From an uncultured Opitutaceae bacterium (GTDB lineage Bacteria > Verrucomicrobiota > Verrucomicrobiia > Opitutales > Opitutaceae): 38,975 bases of DNA. Both the position numbers and the translations under genes were made by a program. The DNA lies in the NCBI GenBank assembly GCA_903952145.1, contig CAJBES010000307.1, positions 1-38,975 of the forward strand, given 5' to 3'. The notes under the pieces were generated by a model. That model was not told the origin of the DNA. It did no database searches and saw nothing but the letters and a program-made list of their open reading frames with translations. Shown in pieces: positions 16,180-23,837 of this stretch; within the stretch, counting starts at the first letter, position 1; each line of letters begins with the position of its first letter.

Positions 16180-16449
16180 CTAATGCGCCATCGTCCCCAT
16201 CCGGGTAATACAGGCAATGGCGAACTCCGAGAGGGTGCGCAGCAACCATGGGGCCAGCAGCACCATCGCACCGGCCAGCGCCAGGATTTTTGGGGCAAAG
16301 GACAGAGTCGGTTCCTGCAGACTAGTGACCGCCTGCACGAGGCTGGTCACCAAGCCGACGACGAGCGTGACCCCCAGAAAGGGCGCGACCACGTAAAGCG
16401 AGAAAACGATGGTATTTTTGAAAAGTTCAGCGGCGAGTTCGGGATTCAT
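16180..16449 (-). CDS. fliQ: Flagellar export gate protein FliQ
   Basis: An 89-residue protein with two membrane hairpin helices: [20 protein letters not shown] (~12-31) and [18 protein letters not shown] (~53-70). Between them lies [20 protein letters not shown], the conserved FliQ signature. FliQ wraps around the FliP-FliR core of the flagellar type III secretion gate. Size and order (fliP-fliQ-fliR) are standard. It is 11 bp after fliP and 17 bp before fliR, and is certainly part of the same transcript. Confidence 0.95.
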   Translation of the reverse strand: MNPELAAELFKNTIVFSLYVVAPFLGVTLVVGLVTSLVQAVTSLQEPTLSFAPKILALAGAMVLLAPWLLRTLSEFAIACITRMGTMAH

Positions 16450-16460
16450 GGCAGCACAGG

Positions 16461-17276
16461 TCAGCCGGTGAAACTCTGCACCAGCGCGCGAACCACCAGG
16501 TGCCAGCCGTCCACAAGGACGAAGAGCAGGAGTTTGAACGGCAGCGCCACGGCGACGGGCGGCATCATCATCATCCCCAGCGCCATGAGCACCGAAGATA
16601 CGATAAAATCAATGACGAGAAACGGCAGAAAAAGCAGAAAGCCCATCTGGAAGGACGTCTGGAGCTCACTCACCACAAAGGCTGGCACGACGACACGCAA
16701 CGAGAGATTCTTCACCGTGGTCGGCGGGTAGCCGCCAAGTTCGAGGAAATACTCCAAATCACGCATCCGCGTCTGCTTCAGCATGAATTCCTTCAACGGC
16801 ACGGAGGCCAGATCGAGGGCCTCGACCGAAGTCATTTTCCCTACCAGATAGGGCTGGATGGCCTCAGCGTTCATGCGGTCAAAAACCGGGCCCATGATAA
16901 AAAATGTAAGGAAGAGCGACAGGCCGATGATGATCTGATTGGATGGCGCGCTGGGCACACCGAGGGCGGTGCGCACAAAACCGAGCACGATGACAATACG
17001 GGTAAAGCTCGTCATCAGCAGCACGATTGAAGGCGCAAGGGTGAGCAGCGTCATCAGGATGACGATCTGCACCGCCACGCTGACGTCGCCACCCTTCTGC
17101 TGGCCCTCAAGCCCGATGGTCAGGCGCAGCGGGTCAACCGCGGCCGCCGCCGGCCTGGCGCCCGGCGGGAGCACGGACGATGGGGCGGCCGCCGGCTGGG
17201 CCTGGCCAAGGACGGCAAAGACTCCCAACACAAGGAAGGTCACGACCACCATGAAATGACACCGGCTGCGCTTCAC
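16461..17276 (-). CDS. fliP: Flagellar export gate protein FliP
   Basis: 271 residues starting at a GTG codon whose GTGA overlaps the fliO stop; an internal ATG (residue 9) is a possible alternative. An N-terminal signal peptide (VVVTFLVLGVFAVLGQAQPA) is typical of FliP. Four membrane helices follow. Diagnostic segments are LLTLAPSIVLLMTSFTRIVIVLGF, ALGVPSAPSNQIIIGLSLFLTFF, the conserved FMLKQTRMRDLEYF loop and LPFLVIDFIVSSVLMALGMMM. FliP pentamers with FliR and FliQ form the protein-conducting gate of the flagellar export apparatus. Confidence 0.96.
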   Translation of the reverse strand: MKRSRCHFMVVVTFLVLGVFAVLGQAQPAAAPSSVLPPGARPAAAAVDPLRLTIGLEGQQKGGDVSVAVQIVILMTLLTLAPSIVLLMTSFTRIVIVLGFVRTALGVPSAPSNQIIIGLSLFLTFFIMGPVFDRMNAEAIQPYLVGKMTSVEALDLASVPLKEFMLKQTRMRDLEYFLELGGYPPTTVKNLSLRVVVPAFVVSELQTSFQMGFLLFLPFLVIDFIVSSVLMALGMMMMPPVAVALPFKLLLFVLVDGWHLVVRALVQSFTG

Positions 17277-17722
17277 GGTGGTTTGATCGCTGGAGCCCCC
17301 TCCAATTGGGTGAGCAGGTCGACGCGGCCCGGGCAGATGCCGAGCAGGAATTTTTTCTCTTTATAGGAGGCAACCACGAGAAACTGGCGGTTACCGAGCG
17401 ACTTGGTTTCGACTATGGCCAACTGCCGCATTGCCGCGGTGGTGGCGCCGGACGCAGCGCGGCCACGCCAGAGCAACCAGCCACCGGCTGCAGCCAGCAA
17501 CAAAGCGACCCCCAAGACAGGAGCGTATCCGGTCGAATGCCCGGAAGCTGGCACGACCTCACCGCCAGTGCGGCGTGGATAAATGACCGCGTCTGTTTCC
17601 TGCGCTTTCCCCGCGGCCGGGGCGAACGGGACCGCGACGGTCCCAAGCCATAGCAGGCCAAAAATGCGTGCCAGGCCAAGCGCGCGGTAGTATTCAGAAC
17701 GACAGGCGGGCGAATTTAACAT
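17273..17722 (-). CDS. fliO: Flagellar biosynthesis protein FliO
   Basis: 149 residues. A hydrophobic N-terminal stretch (~14-36) and a second membrane helix (PVLGVALLLAAAGGWLLW, ~68-85) precede a cytoplasmic domain containing MRQLAIVETKSLGNRQFLVV and KKFLLGI, the conserved FliO core in which a short beta-structure follows the membrane anchor. FliO helps assemble the FliP-FliR complex and is the least conserved gate protein. Position between fliN and fliP, with a 4-bp overlap into fliP, supports the call. Confidence 0.85.
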   Translation of the reverse strand: MLNSPACRSEYYRALGLARIFGLLWLGTVAVPFAPAAGKAQETDAVIYPRRTGGEVVPASGHSTGYAPVLGVALLLAAAGGWLLWRGRAASGATTAAMRQLAIVETKSLGNRQFLVVASYKEKKFLLGICPGRVDLLTQLEGAPAIKPP

Positions 17723-17751
17723 GACAGAGGGAAGATGGCACTGATGCAGAC

Positions 17752-18009
17752 TCAGGCCCCGAGTTTCACGCTGCCAACGAGTTCAGTGATCTTGATGCCG
17801 AAGTTGTCCTCGACCACCACGACCTCGCCATAGGCCACAAGCTTCTCATTGACGTAGAGACCGACCGGGTCGCTGGCGTGTTGGTTAAGTTGCACGACAG
17901 AACCTGGCGCAAGCTCAAGCACTTCGCGCATCGGCAACTGGCAGGAGCCGAGTTGCACAGTGACCTTCACCATGACGTCGAGCACGATATCAAGGGTATT
18001 ATCGTCCAT
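17752..18009 (-). CDS. fliN: Flagellar motor switch protein FliN
   Basis: The start is placed at the ATG at 18009 (MDDNTLDIVLDVMVKV), overlapping the 3' end of fliM by 11 bp; the frame extends upstream, but that part lies inside fliM and is not FliN-like. The 85-residue product consists of little more than the SpoA (SPOA/FliMN_C) fold, with PMREVLELAPGSVVQLNQ and GLYVNEKLVAYGEVVVVEDN clearly visible. Typical FliN proteins have an extra N-terminal region of 40-60 residues, so this is a minimal form. It forms the lower C ring with FliM and binds FliH. Confidence 0.93.
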   Translation of the reverse strand: MDDNTLDIVLDVMVKVTVQLGSCQLPMREVLELAPGSVVQLNQHASDPVGLYVNEKLVAYGEVVVVEDNFGIKITELVGSVKLGA

Positions 18010-19048
18010 CTGATTTGGTATGGTTGGCGTCCCCCGGGGGAAGTTTGCAGACAAGGGTGACCGCGACCCGATTGGTATCGAGGCCGACGGTGCCCCGGAA
18101 TTTCGGCGCACCGTTGAGCAGCACGGCGGTCTCCTGCAGATGCGAAGCGGGCATTTCCAGCACGTCGCCCACGCGCAAGCTGTGGATCTCGCGCAAGCTC
18201 AGCTCGAAGGCCTGCCATTCGGCACGGACGGGAACCGTGATGCGATCATAGGCAGCCTGCCAAGTGGGATGTTTCTCAATCTTGGGAATAGAGGCATCCT
18301 TATGACGGCGCGCTTGCATTTTCTTCACCAGCGGCTCGATGGTGTAATACGGCACCCCGATCTGGATCTGTTCAGAGCAGTCACCGAAATTCACTTCAAG
18401 GGTTAACGCGAGCATGACGGCGTCCTTCGGCGATGTCTGCACGAACCGGCCGTTATTCTCATGGCCGAGGATAAGCCCGCGCAGTTCCTGCTCGCTCTTC
18501 CACTGACTGCACCACTCCTCCAAGATGATCAGGATGACGTCCTCCAACAGCGAAACCTCGATTTCAGTCAGGTAGCGCTCCACCTTTATGGAATGGCCCC
18601 GACCGCCGAGGAGGCGGTCGGCAATGGTGAGCGCAAGGCGGGGATTGATGTCAAGAATGCCGACCCCAACCAAGGGTTCGGCCTTGAAGAGACACAGGTG
18701 CGTGGGACTGGGCAGCGCCTCGGTAAACTTGCTGTAGCTGGCCGTGGTCAGCTTCGCCATCTTAATGCTGAACTCCATGCGCAGGAACAGTGACAATCGC
18801 GCACTGAGGTAGCGGATGAAATCCTCGTGGAGGATACGGAGCCGGCGCAACTCGAACTCGGACAGGAAAACCGGATTGCGAAAATCATAGGCCTCCACCT
18901 TGAGACTGGTGCCAAGCGCGGTCCGGTGGCCGTTCGCCCGCAGGAAGTGCTGCTTGGGTGCCGCCACCGCCGTCTCCTGTGCCAACAGCCGGTCGATCTC
19001 GGATTGGTCGAGCGAATCGGAAACAGGTTCTGGGGAATGGTCGGCCAT
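17999..19048 (-). CDS. fliM: Flagellar motor switch protein FliM
   Basis: 349 residues. The N-terminal LDQSEIDRLLAQ (13-24) is the CheY-P docking motif. A middle CheC-like domain follows, including FRNPVFLSEFELRRLRILHEDF, TASYSKFTEALPSPTHLCLF, GVGILDINPRLALTIADRLLGG and YLTEIEVSLLEDVILIILEEW. The C-terminal SpoA domain contains LSLREIHSLRVGDVLEM. FliM links FliG to FliN in the C ring and switches rotation direction when CheY-P binds. The gene lies 11 bp after fliL and overlaps fliN. Confidence 0.96.
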   Translation of the reverse strand: MADHSPEPVSDSLDQSEIDRLLAQETAVAAPKQHFLRANGHRTALGTSLKVEAYDFRNPVFLSEFELRRLRILHEDFIRYLSARLSLFLRMEFSIKMAKLTTASYSKFTEALPSPTHLCLFKAEPLVGVGILDINPRLALTIADRLLGGRGHSIKVERYLTEIEVSLLEDVILIILEEWCSQWKSEQELRGLILGHENNGRFVQTSPKDAVMLALTLEVNFGDCSEQIQIGVPYYTIEPLVKKMQARRHKDASIPKIEKHPTWQAAYDRITVPVRAEWQAFELSLREIHSLRVGDVLEMPASHLQETAVLLNGAPKFRGTVGLDTNRVAVTLVCKLPPGDANHTKSDGR

Positions 19049-19059
19049 CGTCGGTCAGT

Positions 19060-19689
19060 CTATTGGATGACGAAGTCGGAGAAATAGACCTGCTCGGCGA
19101 CGCGTTTGCCGAGGGCTTGGTTGTAGGCCTGCACGAGTTTCTCGCGCAGGACATTCTTGGATCCGGGCTCCTCCAAATCCGCCAGCGTGAGCGAGCCCAG
19201 CACATTGAGGGTAATATCCGTCAGTTTCGCTTTCTGACCCTCGAAGGTGGCCACGATTTCGGCGTCGACGCCGGTGACGATGAAGGAAGTCTTGAGGTAA
19301 CGCGTGCCCATCGTACCGGAGAGATTCACAACTACGTTCTGAAACTCGTAACTCGCGGGATTGCCAGCCTCCTGGCCGCCTTCTTTGCCGCCTTCTTTGC
19401 CGCTTTTTTTGCCGCCTTCTTTGCCGCCCCTGGCCTTGGCACCGGGCGCAACAGCCGCGGGGTCCTCAGCGGAGACGCCTGCTTTGACCGCAGCGAGTTT
19501 TTGTTGCAAGCGGGGCAGCAACACTAACTCGGCCACCGCCCAACTGAGCACAGGCGCCAGCACAACCGCGATGATGACGGGGATCCATGGCGCCAGAGTG
19601 CTCTTGGCCGCCGGGGTGGCAACAGGCGCGGGAGTTGCGGCAGTCTCCGCGGCAGGAGGAGTGTGGGCGGGGTCGGCTTTGGCGGCCAT
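19060..19689 (-). CDS. fliL: Flagellar basal body-associated protein FliL
   Basis: 209 residues. An Ala/Pro-rich N terminus is followed by a membrane helix (WIPVIIAVVLAPVLSWAVAELVLL, ~33-56), a linker, and the periplasmic FliL domain beginning FQNVVVNLSGTMGTRYLKTS and ending KRVAEQVYFSDFVIQ, as in other FliL proteins. It encircles the stator and stabilises torque. The linker (~88-110) is an unusual Gly-Lys-Glu repeat encoded by near-identical 12-15-bp DNA units (see the repeat feature). It is the middle of the operon, 22 bp after flgE. Confidence 0.92.
   Translation of the reverse strand: MAAKADPAHTPPAAETAATPAPVATPAAKSTLAPWIPVIIAVVLAPVLSWAVAELVLLPRLQQKLAAVKAGVSAEDPAAVAPGAKARGGKEGGKKSGKEGGKEGGQEAGNPASYEFQNVVVNLSGTMGTRYLKTSFIVTGVDAEIVATFEGQKAKLTDITLNVLGSLTLADLEEPGSKNVLREKLVQAYNQALGKRVAEQVYFSDFVIQ
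19379..19430. repeat. Short tandem repeat inside fliL
   Basis: The plus strand repeats TTCTTTGCCGCC four to five times with one unit carrying a run of seven T. On the coding strand this is the AAA/GGC-rich linker of FliL (G-K-E-G-G-K type). Whole repeat units keep frame; slippage in the seven-base homopolymer would not. Confidence 0.75.
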
Positions 19690-19711
19690 GTGAATCGGGT
19701 GGTGCCGGAAC

Positions 19712-20587
19712 TTAACTGCGCTTCAGGTTGACGATGTCCTCAAGCACGCTGTCGGACACAGTGATGAGACGCGAACCGGCCTGAAAGCTGCGCTGGGTGG
19801 TGATCAGACTGGAGAACTGCTCGGTGAGATCAACGTTGGAGAGCTCGAGCGTGCCGGCCTGGATGGCGCCAAGGCCGTTGGACCCGGGGGCATTGATGCC
19901 GCCGGTTTGGAACTCCAGTTTGCCGGCGGCCGCGCCGATGGGACCAGCCGCGATTAGGCCGGAGAAAAGATTGTTGCCCTCCTTTACCAGCGCGGACTGG
20001 TCGGTGAATCTCTGCAGCTGCACTTGGTTGATCGTCGCCGAGGTGCCGTCGGAATAGAACTCCACCACGTTCCCGCTCTTGTCGATGGACACAGACTGGA
20101 GTTGGGTGCCCACTGGCGGGGTGCTGAGCTTGATGTCACCGACGGAGCCGAGTCCGGCGCCGGCGAGACCCTGCACGCGAAGGCCCTGAGCCGTGACAAG
20201 ATAGCCCGTATCGTCCCAGCGGAAGCTGCCGTCACGCGTGGCATATTCTGTTTTGCTGATTTGGTTCCGCACATGAAAATATCCCTCGCCGGAAACGCCA
20301 AGATCGGAACCCCGTCCGGTTGTCTCGAGCGAACCTTGGGCGTAATTGGTGCTGATGCCGCCAAGCTTGACGCCAGTCCCGAGGTCGATGGCCGGAGTGT
20401 TGGACGCGGAAGCCGTGGATGGGGCGGCTCGCTGCAGAACATTGCTAAAGCTGTCGGTGTATGTCGCCGCGCTGCTCTTGTAGCCCGTGGTGTTCACGTT
20501 GGCGATGTTGTTGCCGATGACTTCGAGGCCTTTCATGAAGGTGCGCAGGGCGCTGACGCCGCTGCCAAGTGTGCCGATGAGTGACAT
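19712..20587 (-). CDS. flgE: Flagellar hook protein FlgE (short)
   Basis: The start is at the ATG at 20587 (MSLIGTLGSGVSALRTF), the usual hook-protein opening; the upstream frame runs through flgD. 291 residues. N terminus: FMKGLEVIGNNIANVNTTGYKS, the flagellar rod/hook signature. D1 core: LGVSGEGYFHV and DGSFRWDDTGYLVTAQGLRVQG. C terminus: LELSNVDLTEQFSSLITTQRSFQAGSRLITVSD, the coiled-coil zipper. At 291 residues it is shorter than typical FlgE (about 400), so most of the outer D2 domain is lacking. The order flgD-flgE supports the hook assignment over rod protein FlgG, but the size leaves some doubt. Confidence 0.82.
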   Translation of the reverse strand: MSLIGTLGSGVSALRTFMKGLEVIGNNIANVNTTGYKSSAATYTDSFSNVLQRAAPSTASASNTPAIDLGTGVKLGGISTNYAQGSLETTGRGSDLGVSGEGYFHVRNQISKTEYATRDGSFRWDDTGYLVTAQGLRVQGLAGAGLGSVGDIKLSTPPVGTQLQSVSIDKSGNVVEFYSDGTSATINQVQLQRFTDQSALVKEGNNLFSGLIAAGPIGAAAGKLEFQTGGINAPGSNGLGAIQAGTLELSNVDLTEQFSSLITTQRSFQAGSRLITVSDSVLEDIVNLKRS

Positions 20588-20609
20588 AGTGGATTTTGAT
20601 GGTTGAGGA

Positions 20610-21056
20610 TTAGGCGCCGCCGGCATCGGCCGGAGACGTGGCGGCGGGAAAAGCGTTTCCAGGCTGCACATAGAGCACCGAGGAAATGGGATAGGGTTTG
20701 TCTCCCACCACGATTTGCGGCCCATCGCTGTTGATCTGCACCGCACTGACAAGGCCACTGCTACCATCGGCCACGAACACCTGCCGACCGAGATAACTGT
20801 TGGCGGTGACCAACTCTTGATTCTTGCTCAACTTGGCCATCTCGGCGGTGAGCGTTTGGGTTTGCTCCAGCGAGGTAAACTGCGCCATCTGGGCAATGAA
20901 AGCGGTGTCCTCCATCGGTTTCAGCGGATCCTGGCATTGGAACTGAATGGCCAGCAGTTTCATGAAATCAGCCGAACCGAGCGTCTTGGCGGAGTGAACG
21001 ACCGGCGTGATGGGGATCGCGGTGCCTGGGAGAGATGAAACAGACGTGATGGACAT
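20610..21056 (-). CDS. flgD: Flagellar hook assembly scaffold protein FlgD
   Basis: The start is at the ATG at 21056 (MSITSVSSLPG), giving 148 residues. The N-terminal half holds DFMKLLAIQFQCQDPLKPME and DTAFIAQMAQFTSLEQTQ, the defining FlgD motif. The C-terminal half is short (SYLGRQVFVADGSSGLV and after) and probably lacks the full Ig-like domain of enterobacterial FlgD (~230 aa). FlgD caps the growing hook and is lost afterwards. It lies 7 bp after fliK and 22 bp before flgE, the classical fliK-flgD-flgE hook module. Confidence 0.93.
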   Translation of the reverse strand: MSITSVSSLPGTAIPITPVVHSAKTLGSADFMKLLAIQFQCQDPLKPMEDTAFIAQMAQFTSLEQTQTLTAEMAKLSKNQELVTANSYLGRQVFVADGSSGLVSAVQINSDGPQIVVGDKPYPISSVLYVQPGNAFPAATSPADAGGA

Positions 21057-21063
21057 GGTGGAA

Positions 21064-22698
21064 TTAGGCGAAGGCGTTGAGTAGTGAAACAGCGTTGGGC
21101 ATGGCAGCACTGACCACAGGCACGGACTCGGTCGCTACAGCGTCCGTCAATGCCCGCGCAGACGGGGCCAGGGCGGGCTTGGGCTCCGGATGACCGCGGG
21201 ACTGCGGGTTGCCTTGGTTGAGCGCGCCGAAGGCGGTTTCATCCCCGTTGACCGCGGCAGCGTTAAAAACCGGCGGCGCCACGCTGAGCTCGCGGCCAAA
21301 GGTGGCCGGAATCACCGCATGCCATTCCTGCATGAGGGCGTTTCGCAGTTCGGGGGTGGCGGCGAGAAAAGTAGTGTGGACGGTGCCATCTCTTAGTTCA
21401 ATGCGGAGGCCCAGTTTATCCGCACCGACATGAAACTGGAGATCAATGCTCCGGGATGCCGTGCTCGTGCGGTGCTCGAGCGTCTCGACTGCAGACACGA
21501 CCGCGGCGATCGTTTCGCGCACGTTGGCGACTGGCACCGGCGCCTCGGCGTGCAGTGGGCTCTCCGCCGACAGCGCAACAGGAACCGCCCAGGATGGCTG
21601 GGACACAACGGCGGTCTTCGAACGGCTCGACGGAGCGAAGGACATATTCGAGCCTAACTTAGCACCGCTGATGCCAACACCGGCATGCGGTCCGGCAACT
21701 AACTTGTCCCCAACATTTAGAAAATTTCTTTTACCCGAGAAAATCATGTCCGGAACACTTTCCGGATCAAGTGCAGCCGGTGCGGCATTTTTTTCCGATG
21801 CCGGCGCGACGGTCCAAAGTATATCGACCCCGGGCCGCGTTCCCGACGGGGTGGCAAAATCGCTCCAGTGGAGACCGGCCACTGACGCTTTGGCTGGCTG
21901 CGCAAAAGACTCCCCCCCAGCAGAGCGGTCCGCTGCTGCCCTGGGCTCAGCCAGCCCACCGTCGGCTGGCATGGAAGCAATCGCCCCCGACTGCACAGCG
22001 ATGGCTGTGGGCCCCGGAGCCGGTTCAATCGCCCATGCAAGCCCTGGCATTGGCTGCGGCGCATTTATTCCGAGTGAGTTTAATACCCCGGAGCTGGCTC
22101 CGGGGATTTTTACTGTCGGACCTGGCTGACCGGGGCAAGCAGGGGCGGCCAATACTGGGCTGGGCGCATTTGGCCCCACGAAGGGAACGTCATAGCCGGT
22201 CAAATCAGCGAGCGCATCCCTCTTGCAAGCAGGCTCGCGCGTAATGGTCCTGGACATGGCTGGCCCCTTGCCGGCTGCATTTGCGGCAGCGACCGGGACG
22301 CCAGTCCGCGTGGACGGTGTCGTCGAGAGCACCGGTGGTTCGTGGGAGACGGTCGCCCCTTCCCGACCGTCAAAAAAAGTGCCAGCGTCGCCCCGCCCCG
22401 CGGCCCCGCCAATCATGGGCCTCGCGCCGGTGGGTTCAGTCCCGGGCGCCATCTGCGCCGGTTCGGGGGGCAGCGCCCCGGCAAGCCGCCAGAAAGCTCC
22501 GGCGAGCATTGATGCTGCTGGCTCGGCATCGTGGCCATCTTCTGCTGCTCCCGCCGGGATATTCTCCGGCAGGGGCGTGACCGGACAAAGGGTCTCAAAG
22601 GACACGGCGTCAGCAGCCGTTGGCATACCCGGCGACGGACTGGTATTCACCGCAACGGAAGCAGCACACTTGGGGGATACGGATAGGGAAAATTGCAT
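21064..22698 (-). CDS. fliK: Flagellar hook-length control protein FliK
   Basis: The start is at the ATG at 22698 (MQFSLSVSPKCAA), preceded by a strong GGAGGG at 9 nt. 544 residues, mostly Ala/Pro/Gly-rich and unstructured, as expected for a molecular ruler. The conserved C-terminal export-switch domain lies at ~415-485, with SIDLQFHVGADKLGLRIELR followed by a GTVHTTFLAATPELRNAL segment. A further Ala/Pro-rich tail follows. FliK measures hook length and triggers the FlhB specificity switch. The call rests on the C-terminal domain and on its place between the MotE-like gene and flgD. The N-terminal 400 residues have no recognisable homology. Confidence 0.85.
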   Translation of the reverse strand: MQFSLSVSPKCAASVAVNTSPSPGMPTAADAVSFETLCPVTPLPENIPAGAAEDGHDAEPAASMLAGAFWRLAGALPPEPAQMAPGTEPTGARPMIGGAAGRGDAGTFFDGREGATVSHEPPVLSTTPSTRTGVPVAAANAAGKGPAMSRTITREPACKRDALADLTGYDVPFVGPNAPSPVLAAPACPGQPGPTVKIPGASSGVLNSLGINAPQPMPGLAWAIEPAPGPTAIAVQSGAIASMPADGGLAEPRAAADRSAGGESFAQPAKASVAGLHWSDFATPSGTRPGVDILWTVAPASEKNAAPAALDPESVPDMIFSGKRNFLNVGDKLVAGPHAGVGISGAKLGSNMSFAPSSRSKTAVVSQPSWAVPVALSAESPLHAEAPVPVANVRETIAAVVSAVETLEHRTSTASRSIDLQFHVGADKLGLRIELRDGTVHTTFLAATPELRNALMQEWHAVIPATFGRELSVAPPVFNAAAVNGDETAFGALNQGNPQSRGHPEPKPALAPSARALTDAVATESVPVVSAAMPNAVSLLNAFA

Positions 22699-22755
22699 GG
22701 CGTGTTTCCCTCCGTGGAATACAACCACCCGGTCCATGGGCGGTGGTCTGTTGGA

Positions 22756-23376
22756 CTATGGATTTGAGGTAGATTTGGTGGACTTCATCAAACGGAGCCG
22801 GTCTGACAGCATGGCCGCCCGGCGAGCCAACGTGCCTTCGGGTGCGGTTGTCCGGCTCATTTGCTCGAAAATGGGGGCGACCACGTCGGGCTTCATCATG
22901 GAGAGAATTTTGACCACCATCACATCATCCATTTCCTTGATGATGGCGACGGCGGCCGCCGGCGTGAGGTTGGTGTAGGTCAGCGCCAGCGTGCGGATAT
23001 TCTTGGCCTCGTCGGTGTTGATCTCGATCACTTTGGTCGCAATTTCAACGCGGAGACCTTCAATCTCGTTCCGCACCTTGTTCAGTTCCAGGCGCTCCGC
23101 GGCAAGTTGGACTTCACGATGGTCGAGTTGCTCGGTCTGTTTGTGCAGCCGGTCCCGCTCCCCTTTCAGCTCGTTGGCCAGGTTTTCGATCTCGATGGTC
23201 CAGAAATTCCAGCCGCGCTCACGCGCTTCGCCACCCAGAGCATCCTGATGCGGCACCAATTGGACGGCGTGTTCCAATGCGCTCTCAGCGCCACGCCAGA
23301 AAACAAATACGCCGGTGGCCAGGCCCATGGGCAGGGCTAGGGCGGCAGCCGCAAAGGGATTCGCCAGTTTGCTCAT
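22756..23376 (-). CDS. MotE-like / MgtE N-terminal domain protein
   Basis: 206 residues. An N-terminal hydrophobic helix (~8-28, FAAAALALPMGLATGVFVFW) may be an anchor or uncleaved signal. A long coiled coil follows (~60-115, NELKGERDRLHKQTEQLDHR and onward), then an MgtE-N-like helical domain (~133-195) with LTPAAAVAIIKEMDDVMVVKIL and MKPDVVAPIFEQM. This layout matches MotE, the chaperone for MotC described in alphaproteobacteria, and related flagellar proteins found between fliJ and fliK. The start overlaps the fliJ stop by 4 bp. It may help stator or hook assembly; the precise role here is inferred from position. Confidence 0.72.
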   Translation of the reverse strand: MSKLANPFAAAALALPMGLATGVFVFWRGAESALEHAVQLVPHQDALGGEARERGWNFWTIEIENLANELKGERDRLHKQTEQLDHREVQLAAERLELNKVRNEIEGLRVEIATKVIEINTDEAKNIRTLALTYTNLTPAAAVAIIKEMDDVMVVKILSMMKPDVVAPIFEQMSRTTAPEGTLARRAAMLSDRLRLMKSTKSTSNP

Positions 23377-23837
23377 GAGAAAAGCCCGGTGTTGGCCAGA
23401 CGCCGCCCGCCGCGCTGGCCGGCCAGTTCGTCAAGTTCGAGCTGGGCTTCCCGCGCGCCTTGCAGCCGGTAGTCAGCGCGTGCCTTCTCCTCCAGTTTTT
23501 CAACCACCTTCACCGCACGGTGCGCCTCCAGATATTGCCGGCGGCGCTCGTCCAACGCGGCCTGGGCCTCACTGACCCCACGCTCGGCCATAATCTCCAC
23601 TGCGCAGACGCGGCGATACGCGCCCCAACAAGAGATCTCAAACACAGCTTGAAAAATTTCCCGGCGACCGTCGTGCATGACGGTTTCAAGTTCCTGCCGG
23701 CGCAGCTGCTGCGTGGCAAGGTGCTCTTCGGCGCGAACATAGGCATGCACCGCAACCGCAAAAGCCTCACTCGCACGCATATGGCGGTGCGCCCGCAGAA
23801 TGGCCACAGGCCGCAGTGGGAAGCGGAATTTTTTCAT
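23373..23837 (-). CDS. fliJ: Flagellar export chaperone FliJ
   Basis: 154 residues, almost wholly charged coiled coil: FPLRPVAILRAHRHMRASEA at the start and the long Glu/Arg/Gln-rich helix EAQAALDERRRQYLEAHRAV near residues 90-115. FliJ is the gamma-subunit-like stalk in the FliI hexamer and couples it to FlhA. Sequence similarity across the family is weak. The call rests on size, opening residues (MKKFRFPLRPV is typical) and place between fliI and the MotE-like gene, with 4-bp overlaps on both sides. Confidence 0.85.
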   Translation of the reverse strand: MKKFRFPLRPVAILRAHRHMRASEAFAVAVHAYVRAEEHLATQQLRRQELETVMHDGRREIFQAVFEISCWGAYRRVCAVEIMAERGVSEAQAALDERRRQYLEAHRAVKVVEKLEEKARADYRLQGAREAQLELDELAGQRGGRRLANTGLFS

